The notes beneath the pieces were generated by a model that had not been told where the DNA came from, searched no databases, and saw only the letters and a list, made by a program, of their open reading frames with translations. From NCBI RefSeq assembly GCF_024362695.1, contig NC_065408.1, positions 7,316,001 through 7,380,000 of the forward strand: a stretch of 64,000 bases of DNA, given 5' to 3'. Below, piece by piece: positions 56,514 through 64,000 of this stretch. Every line of letters begins with the position of its first letter. Positions within the stretch are counted from its first letter, which is position 1. The stretch is from Pectinophora gossypiella (Eukaryota > Arthropoda > Insecta > Lepidoptera > Gelechiidae). Made by a program: the position numbers and the translations under genes.

Positions 56514-59500
56514 TTAGTACTTGTTCTGCAGGTTTTGCAACTCCGCGCCCTCGTCAATTTCCGGCTTCTTGGCCCCGAGGTCCGACAAGCGAGACGTCTT
56601 CCACTTTCCTTCATCGCCATTCAGATTCTTATCCTCACACACGCACAGGAACAGGGAGTCAACCACCATCTGGAAAATAATAACTTTCTCAGTATGTTGT
56701 TCTTAATTATTTTGATACAAAATTGGCAATACTGTCTGGACACTATGTTTCAATTTCAACCATTTTCATACTACAATTTTATAAAAAAAAAAACTTAAAC
56801 GAGTTCATATAGGATGTATACGAAACTCACTCATTTTACAAAGCCGATTAAGGATGACTTAACTTGCTTCTTTGAATTAGAATGACTATAAGAATACTGC
56901 CATTTTAAGTATAAAATATCAGGTACAACTAAAAACACTTAAGTAGATTGGCAAGCCTAGATCTGTTACTAAATAAATTAACATCTTATTAATCAATAAC
57001 GGAATATTACTAGAAGAAATATTGCCAGAACAAAAAATATACAGGTTGCACAAAAACAGTGAAACAAAACGCACCTCGTAAAGAGAGAGTATGCAGTGTG
57101 CGATAAAGAAGGCGAAGATGCATATGACGAGTGTGGGGACAGCGAAGAAGTGTAGATCGGAGTTGCGTTTGAGCAGTAACAGGCCGATGATGCCCGTCAC
57201 GGCAGTCACGATACACTTGCCCAGGAAGAGGATGAAGTCGCCGATACTGTTGATTGTCGCCACTTGGAGGGCGTTGCTTACTATTGTGCTGAACGCCTGG
57301 AAATGTCAACGTGGTTAATGTGGTAGAGTCACTGTGGTGGCTTCTCAAACGGTTCGAACCCCGTTACCGATGGAATACTTGCACCAGTGAGTTATTAATT
57401 TATCTTAAGTGCAGTTTTCAATACTCAGTTGGCTTGCCCTTATAGGCGGCGATACGGCGATATCACCATCTGTCACGTTGATCTAACAGAAAGCTCAGTG
57501 AGGTATGGGTACTTAGTTCATCTTGCGATGGATGTACATCTGATTACCCCATTGGGATATCATCGTGAGTTTATATTATGTTAATGACTGTCCTTAAAGT
57601 GCCGAGTTTGAAGCATTTATTTTTAGCTCAAAAAAGACTGAATATTTAAATTCTGATTTTCATTATAGATATACAATAAAGAAAGATCTCTTTTATTATA
57701 TTGCCTATTCTTTCTTCTTTGCGAGTCGATGGCGATCGATACTAGATTTTTGCTGACCAATAATTGGCCACGCTTACGGCATTGCCTATTAGTGATCTAC
57801 TTGCGGACTTCGTACCACAACCACAAAACTAGCTTGCCCAAGATATAGAGATCTTCAACAGAAGATAAAATTTCCCCCATTCCCGCAATGGTGCTGCATA
57901 TTGTAGTAGATATATAGTAAACGTCACAAAAATACGTAAAATGTCGAATCTTACCTTAGCTGCAGCCTTACAGAAGTGGACTCTTTCGATAGTGATGATG
58001 GTGTAAGCGTTATGATTCAAATACCGGATGAATTTCTCGAGACAGTAAAAGCAGCATATGCCACACTTGAGTCCGCATTTTGCGCAGTCAGAGCCCTTTT
58101 CCGCTCTTGCTGACAGTCTGAAAGATTAGTTACAATACAATACACAATACTTTAACAACTAGGAACTAATAACTTCTTGATGGACTTGTACGCGCAGATG
58201 ACTCCTTGATTGATTGATTGATTGAATCGTGTGGGTTATGAGTTGGATTACCAACCTCATAACCCTGGTGTCGGGGTTATTATTGGGCCGCCAGAGGCCT
58301 CTGACATGACTCATGTAACGACTACGCATTTACATCAGTAAGTAGCAACCGGGATCGATGGTTTAACGTGCCTTCCGAAGCACGGAACATCTTATTTTCG
58401 GACATTCGAGTGATCAGCCTGTAATGTCCTAATAAAACTAGGGATAACAAAGAGATTGATGTGATTATATCCCCACCGGGATTCCAATCCGGAACCTCCT
58501 CAATTATTGGAGCACGGAGGCCGTAACTACGAACTTACAACACCTTCTTCCAGGCAACCAACAGTTACGATTAAGAGATGATTTGAAGATTTTTTTATTT
58601 ACTATTATTTCGCATTATATTTATTATAGTACAATACTTACTTAGCATGTAAATAGGTGAGAATAAGTCGTGGTATCTTGAACAACGTGATCAGAAACGA
58701 GCCCTTAGCAACGGATCCTAGATGATATTTCACGAGCTTGCCAATTGAGTACAGGACGGGCGAATGTGCGTTTGGTCCCCTGTAATGTAAAAACAATATT
58801 TCTGTAACAGAAGTAGCTTGGACATAGCCTAAAAACTTACGTATCCCTATCGACTCCACTGTGTTCGATTGAAAATGTAATTTACGCAGGTTCGGCTGCT
58901 GTTCAAATTCTCATATTTTTTTACCATCGATGGCGAATGGCGATACGCAAGTTTTTAATGCTAGATGCTCAGAACAACTTGAACACTAAATACTTGTATT
59001 GCTGTTAGTTTACACTTATAAGTATGAACTAATTTCTAGTGCTATCATACAAAACAAAATAACGGATTTTTTCTTAGACTCGATGGCATAATAACCTACC
59101 ATTTAGAATAAGTATGACTCGTAATTCTGACAAGTGCTGGGATAACAGTTTGCTTAAGAGGCGACAATAGTACAAAATACTGCTTTACGCTATCATTAAA
59201 TTCTATTGAACTATCTACAGATACGGTAATTAAATAATTTATTATAAAATAAATAAAGAAACATACATAAATTTGTAACTGGTGTTGATTTATAGTTACA
59301 AGTAAGAGGTTTTTAAAAATCTGAAACTGATGGTAAACGTAGGGATGGATATGCGATCTTGATGCTTGGCAACCTGGGAACGGCGAGAGATAAGTTTTTA
59401 TCTACCTATATAGTACTCAACAGCAGGGCTGGACCGGTTAAGGAGTAAGGTTACACTACCGGTATAAAATTACAGTACCGAATTGATTCAAAAGTAGAGC

Positions 59501-62295
59501 CATAACGGTTAAGAATTGCGGTTATGGTACCGGTTAAAATAACGGTACCATTATTTTTCGGTAGCAGAAATGAGAAAAATAAACAGTTGAGACGGATCCT
59601 CTCTATAATTTTGTAAAGAGAAGCTAGTTTAAGGACATCAAAAATATAATCAAATTTTTCTTTTTGAGTCATTTTATAATAACATAACATAACTATTTCC
59701 TTACATTTTTCAAAGTTTTGATGTTTCGTAAAAAGTGTTTAATTTGGAGTAAGTTGTCAGCTTACCTGAAATACCAGTGAGAGACGGCGCCGGCGATGGT
59801 CATCTGTTGGCAGCCGAGAATGAACTCGCTACCCCACACCAGACAAATGAGGCAGATCCACCACATGCTCTTCACCCATAACGGGTCGAACTTCACAGTT
59901 TGGAACGAAAACGCTGTTAACATACAAATATTTATATGAATTTTATTTCTTTATTCCATTTAAGGCGTCTTCTTTATTAAAAGTTCGCTCAAAGAAACGC
60001 TATCGTTAGCATTACGGGCTGGAAGGCGGGAGTTTATGTGCGCCGCGGCAAATTTATGTATGAACGAGTAGTTAGAGAACATTCCAAAGGAACATTACAA
60101 AATATTCCCAGGTCGGAAATCCTCTCGTGCCGCCTCTGTTATGCATCATCATCATCACCAGCCCATTACCGTCCCCACTGCTGGGGCACGGGCCTTCCCT
60201 ATGGATGGATAGGGAGATCGGGCCTTAAACCACCACGCGGGCCCAATGCGGATTGGTGGTTATTAACGACTGCTAATGCAGCCGGGACCAACGGCTTAAC
60301 GTGCCTTCCGCAAGCACGGAGGAGCTCGAGATGAAAACATTTATTTCTCTGTTATGCATTAAGATTAAATTAATTAACAATTAGGATCAAATTGGGAACA
60401 CAAAGCAGATAGGGTGAGCTGTTGGCTGACGCTGAAAGATCTAAAGATGAGGGACATAATGTTGCTAATGTAATGACTCTTATCACTTTGAACAATCAGA
60501 CCGTCAACTGCGATAGTATTTAAAATAGTATAAATAAGCCCGAGAGAACATTCATTCGTTTGATCTGGTAATATATGCATTGTGTTCACATCTATCAAAA
60601 GCAAATATGGCCGAAAAATAAGCCAATAAGAATATAGGACTCACTCTTGTTAGTAGCGTTTCCAAAGCCGTTCTGCGCTTCCAAGGCATTTTTATCGATG
60701 TAGTCTGTTGGGTAGGTAAACACCAAGTTCGACTTGTGAGGGATACCAGGGTACTCGGCCGTTGCTAGGCATACCTAAACAAGTACAAAATTTAAATCGC
60801 ATTGCAGAGAATCTCACGTAATTGTCAATGTCAATGTTTTGTATAACTTGGTAGATACATCCTCTATTATTATTTATTACATATTGCCAAACAAGTTATT
60901 AACTTGAGCGGGTATTGAACCTTCGGTTCGAATGTTTACTCAGATTTATGAGCGGTAAGAAAAAGCTAGAGACAGAAAGAAAATAAGAGTATATGGAGAA
61001 CACAAATAGAATTCATGCATTTATAAAAAGAAAATAACTCACCACGACAGTAGACCAAAAGGCGAGGAAGAGCACGAGGACGAAGAACGTTATGATGGGC
61101 TGCAGGAAGAGCGCCGGTATCGAGCCGAGACAGTGCGCCGTCTCACGAAACAGCTCGGCCAGGAACGACACGCGAGACCGCATCACGAACACCAGTAGGA
61201 GGAGAATCACCTGGGGAGCATCTACTTTATAATTGGGTAGTCAACCGGGTCAAGGGATAAATAATAAGTTTTGCATTTAAGATAAGGCCACTATGGTACA
61301 CCGGCTTGCTTTTCAATCGGGGAACGTCCCGTCGCCAGGTTTCATCCGACAACTACTTCTCCTTAGATGTCGAGCGAAGTCTACGTAACAAAGACTTCGA
61401 CATTTCACCACGTTTATGATGACGTCATAACGCAGTATTTCATACAAAAACATTTCACGTTTTGACGTTTCACGTAACAGTTAACACACATGTAAATAAT
61501 ATACCGCTTGCACAAGCTATACAACAGGTATCCTGACCTAGCCAGGTATTTAATTTGGCCTTTCTTTAAAACATCCTGAATTGAATCGCGGTAATGTTCG
61601 CCTAGGATTTCCTCTTCCGAATCTACCACTTAGGTACATCCGCTTCTTACCTAAATCTCATTAAAATTACTTTAAATTATACTCTATTTAATTATAACTT
61701 TAATGTTGTTTAGGTGTTGACTACTAGGTACGCATGCTTTGTCAACGTCTGTACGAAAAATAAAACAAAATAATGAAGTAGACATGGGTACTTACAGTAA
61801 TAATAGTCGCTATAATGGAGTACCACAAGAAAGCCTGTTGATTTTTGAAGGATTCCTGTAAAATATGAATGAAATAAACTAGATATACCAAACACAAAAA
61901 AGGGATGAAAGTAGGTAGGCAGATACTAAATAGAGTACCCCTATCAGGAGTAAAGGCGATTTCATCACCATATGCCTCATACTTCTAGTCGTCTGTCAAA
62001 GACAGAAAAAGCACTGTCCGCGACGCTCTTTCGTTCGTGCCTGTAAACGTAGGTATACCGATTCTGGAGCGGCAAGGTGTACCACACGCTTGGTAAAGCA
62101 TTTACACGTACAGATAACCACTTACAGCCAAAAAAGCAGTTCCCGCGAAGTCTTTCTTCCCAGTCCTCAACTCATGGTACGTATACCATAATAACGCGGT
62201 CCCCACAATACTCGCAATAGAGACGAGGATCATGAATATCCAGGACACCAAACTAGCCAGCAGGTGAAGAATTGACACCATTATCAGGGAACATA
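56514..62295 (-). CDS. Choline transporter-like protein (SLC44), C-terminal 451 aa, 9 exons, 5' partial
   Basis: Multi-pass plasma-membrane or mitochondrial choline/ethanolamine transporter. Exons (minus): 62295-62126, 61855-61796, 61210-61043, 60774-60645, 59913-59766, 58779-58642, 58117-57955, 57296-57075, 56669-56514; phases agree, and the first begins in phase 1, so upstream exons lie beyond 62300 or outside the window. Hydrophobic helices occur in LVSWIFMILVSIASIVG, the block ending ALFLQPIITFFVLVLF, WWICLICLVWGSEFIL and GIIGLLLL. Family signatures are present: FLWYSII, QMTIAGAVSHWYF, LVKYHLGSVAKGSFL, CCFYCLEKFIRYLNHNAYT and a C-terminal VVDSLFLCVCED. The extracellular loop between exons 4 and 5 is short, with one NATN N-glycosylation site. 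Closest assignment is the insect CTL2 group, not certain. Confidence 0.92.
57331..57590 (+). mobile_element. Second SINE-like family, sense copy
   Basis: Contains GGTTCGAACCCCG (B-box-like), then TACTTGCACCAGTGAGTTAT, TAAGTGCAGTTTTCA, AACAGAAAGCTCAGTGAGGT and TTCATCTTGCGATGGATGTA. Mirrors 18600-18840. Sits antisense in SLC44 intron 7. Confidence 0.6.
58205..58525 (-). mobile_element. tRNA-derived SINE, antisense, with (TTGA)n
   Basis: Minus-strand order matches 18270-18599: tRNA-like head with GGTTCCGGATTGGAATCCC, TAGTTTTATTAGGACATTAC, TGATCACTCGAATGTCCGAA, TGCTTCGGAAGGCACGTTAA, and the AACCTCATAACCC end. It abuts a short TTGA repeat at 58206-58224. Confidence 0.7.
59420..59570. repeat. ACCGGTT-rich fold-back relic
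   Basis: GGCTGGACCGGTTAAGG, CATAACGGTTAAGAATTGCG-GTTATGG and GGTACCGGTTAAAATAACGG form internal inverted repeats. Similar GGGCTGGACCGGTTA ends occur on hAT MITEs in insects, but the other terminus was not found. Confidence 0.3.
60147..60346 (-). mobile_element. 5'-truncated tRNA/5S-like SINE, perfect 13-bp TSD
   Basis: Only the 3' two-thirds of the family at 19471 is present (from GAGCTCCTCCGTGC to the (GAT)n tail). CTCTGTTATGCAT flanks both sides (60134-60146 and 60347-60359). Loss of the head with intact TSD indicates truncation during insertion. Confidence 0.9.
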
Positions 62296-62381
62296 CTGAA
62301 AATATCATATTAGTAAGAAAAGGGCAAGGAAAACAAGTAAAGGGCAGGACAGAGCCACAACTCGTGTGATATCATACATAA

Positions 62382-62830
62382 GTAGAGACTTTAGAATTCC
62401 ATTTGCTTCGAACCTGACACACTTCTCTTGTTTCCTCCATATTCATCAATCGCTTCATACACGCACGCCGGTTCAGAGTAGATCGTACTAAACCTTTTCT
62501 ATGTCCAATTTGGTCAATGTAAGTCCTTCTAGGTCTTCCTCTGCCAGCCCAACCAACAACTTTCGCTTTATATACCGCTTTCGCAATTCTATTATCCTTC
62601 ATCCGCTCTACGTGTCCAAACCAACCTAACATTCCGTTCTCAATCTTAGTCACTATATCGTATTTTACACCACATCTGTCTTATCACACTGTTTCTCATT
62701 CTATCACTCAACACCGCAGATGCTACGCAAAGACCTCATTTCTAGGGCATTAATCGTACTTTCATGCTTCTTTTGCCATACCCAACATTAACTACCGTAC
62801 TTCAGCGTAGGGACAAGTACTGCATCGTGA
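62382..62830 (-). pseudogene. LINE endonuclease/RT C-terminal fragment
   Basis: Minus-strand frame (62653-62372) reads WFGHVERMKDNR then GRGRPRRTYIDQIG, the well-known C-terminal tail of insect endonuclease/RT polyproteins, and continues upstream in broken frames to about 62830. No RT catalytic box remains. Confidence 0.75.
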
Positions 62831-64000
62831 TCAGCCATCTTCGTAAGATATCACTGTTGGTATATACCGATACTGTAAGTGTAGGTTAGATTGGACATGT
62901 AAATAGGAATCCATACTCTCTGCTTACTGCGGTGGGTAATAGAGCTATGAAGGAAATTTTGACTTTTGTCTACAACGTGTTTGAATAATAAATGAATTTT
63001 GCTTTATTTTCATTAACATAATGATAATTTTTTATTATGTTTCATGACGGAAGCGTTATCAAGTTGAATAACCAACTACCTAACTAGTGTTTAGCCAAAA
63101 TTTTAATAACGTTATCTTAGCAGAAATCCGTGCAAATAAACCGAGGGAACACTTGATTGTTATTTTATTTTTGTGGAATTTATCAATACAGTACATAGTA
63201 CATTGTTCACCGAGGGGTGAAAGTGTCCCATTACCAAAGCTGAGGGCCTTAATACACCCGAGTAAAGGATCGTACTTTTTCCCGAGTGATAGGTAGGTAG
63301 GTTGGTGCTTTTTACTCCCAAATCCCAACTGGGCACCCTCAGGCCTGTTGTCTTAAATTTTGTATCGGGTTTTTGCGGCCACATAAGCTGCCATTTACGG
63401 CAAATCAAAATAGGTCACGTCAAAAAGAAAAACGAGGTGCTTTATACTACAGCTACGAGGAAAAGAGCCATAAAATGTTGTATTGTACTAGGTATACCAG
63501 AAAAATAATTAGCGAGAAAATATTTTCATACATTTTCTCTTCCCGCTTATTTGAAGTAGGGGTCCAAAAATGGAAATAGGTACTATTTGCGTGGGTGTAG
63601 TATAAATATACATTATTAGATTTTCCCAACTTCTCCGCGTGAATTCGGTTAGGTACTTACCACACCACGTATTTTTATTGCAAACCCTGATCGATTGAGT
63701 AGGTAGTTAAGGTGAGAAAACTTCATTCGCACTTAACATTTTCGATTGTATTCGGTTATCGCGACAAATATCCTAAGCCTGTCCCTCGAAAGTAGACTAT
63801 GTTCTTCTCTGGATAACAAAGTGTAGGTACGTGAGTAAAATTTAATTACGATCGATCAGTTGAGTAGGTATATAATATCTTCCGAACAACCATTGAGTAT
63901 TTTTAATATCTCATATTTTTGTACGCGTAAACTACTGAATATATTTTAATCAAACTTTATAATAATATGCCTAATACATTAAAGGCTAAGAGTATTGATT
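62831..64000. other. SLC44 upstream intron or 5' flank
   Basis: AT-rich, no recognisable exon. A strong minus-strand donor (TGTG then GTAAGTACC, about 63656-63664) could close a short SLC44 exon in the right phase, but the predicted residues do not resemble the family enough to call. Confidence 0.35.

Noticed and set aside
63656..63720. Possible extra 5' exon of the SLC44 gene
   Set aside because: Good donor and phase, but the acceptor is unclear and the residues (VCNKNTWC) do not resemble the family.
1..64000. CRISPR arrays, operons, phage or plasmid features
   Set aside because: Searched by eye; sequence is eukaryotic with spliced genes and no regularly spaced short repeats.

Overview
The window is eukaryotic and almost certainly from a lepidopteran insect (moth or butterfly). 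It holds intron-rich nuclear genes with clean GT-AG junctions, AT-rich intergenic DNA, and many insect transposable-element relics, including tRNA-derived SINEs with perfect target-site duplications, fold-back MITEs, hAT-type MITEs and LINE pieces. No prokaryotic, CRISPR or phage feature is present. I rebuilt gene structures by reading exons, splice sites and phases by hand.

Layout, left to right. 596-~11545 (minus): 5' end of a Zasp-like PDZ/LIM gene, with one coding exon (596-700) and a GC-rich non-coding first exon/promoter ending at 11267, separated by a 10.6 kb intron. 12228-28180 (minus): complete 13-exon SEC63 (758 aa), the ER translocon J-protein, ending in a 17-codon microexon. 28674-29480 (plus): two-exon ISCA1-type iron-sulfur assembly gene (131 aa), head-to-head with SEC63. 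30901-36465 (plus): eight-exon PAIP1-like gene (410 aa), a poly(A)-binding-protein partner with a MIF4G domain. 38294-42769 and 43817-52550 (minus): two tandem, intact nine-exon D-2-hydroxyglutarate dehydrogenase genes (505 and 508 aa). 53139-54931 (plus): five-exon BRX1/Brix ribosome-biogenesis gene (372 aa), head-to-head with the second D2HGDH copy. 56514-62295 (minus): C-terminal nine exons of an SLC44 choline transporter-like gene whose 5' end lies beyond the right edge.

The genes are mostly housekeeping genes (ER import, Fe-S assembly, translation, 2-hydroxyglutarate oxidation, 60S ribosome assembly) and alternate between head-to-head pairs with <600 bp between start codons and tail-to-tail pairs whose poly(A) signals lie within about 35 bp. 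I see no shared pathway beyond this compact packing.

Accessory DNA sits mainly in SEC63 introns (12.3-26 kb), the Zasp first intron and the last intron of the second D2HGDH copy. The most interesting observations are: the D2HGDH tandem pair, where two exon segments (180 and 152 bp) are almost identical while the rest has diverged, as expected from gene conversion; a nested transposon stack at 20.36-24.06 kb with a TTAA-flanked 2.9 kb element carrying ~441 bp tandem repeats; a long fold-back hairpin within a SINE plus its host flank, as expected from a template switch; two short hAT-type MITEs with perfect 8-bp target duplications; and a SINE family whose head looks tRNA-like followed by a 5S-rRNA-like segment. 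I found no convincing new multi-gene system.
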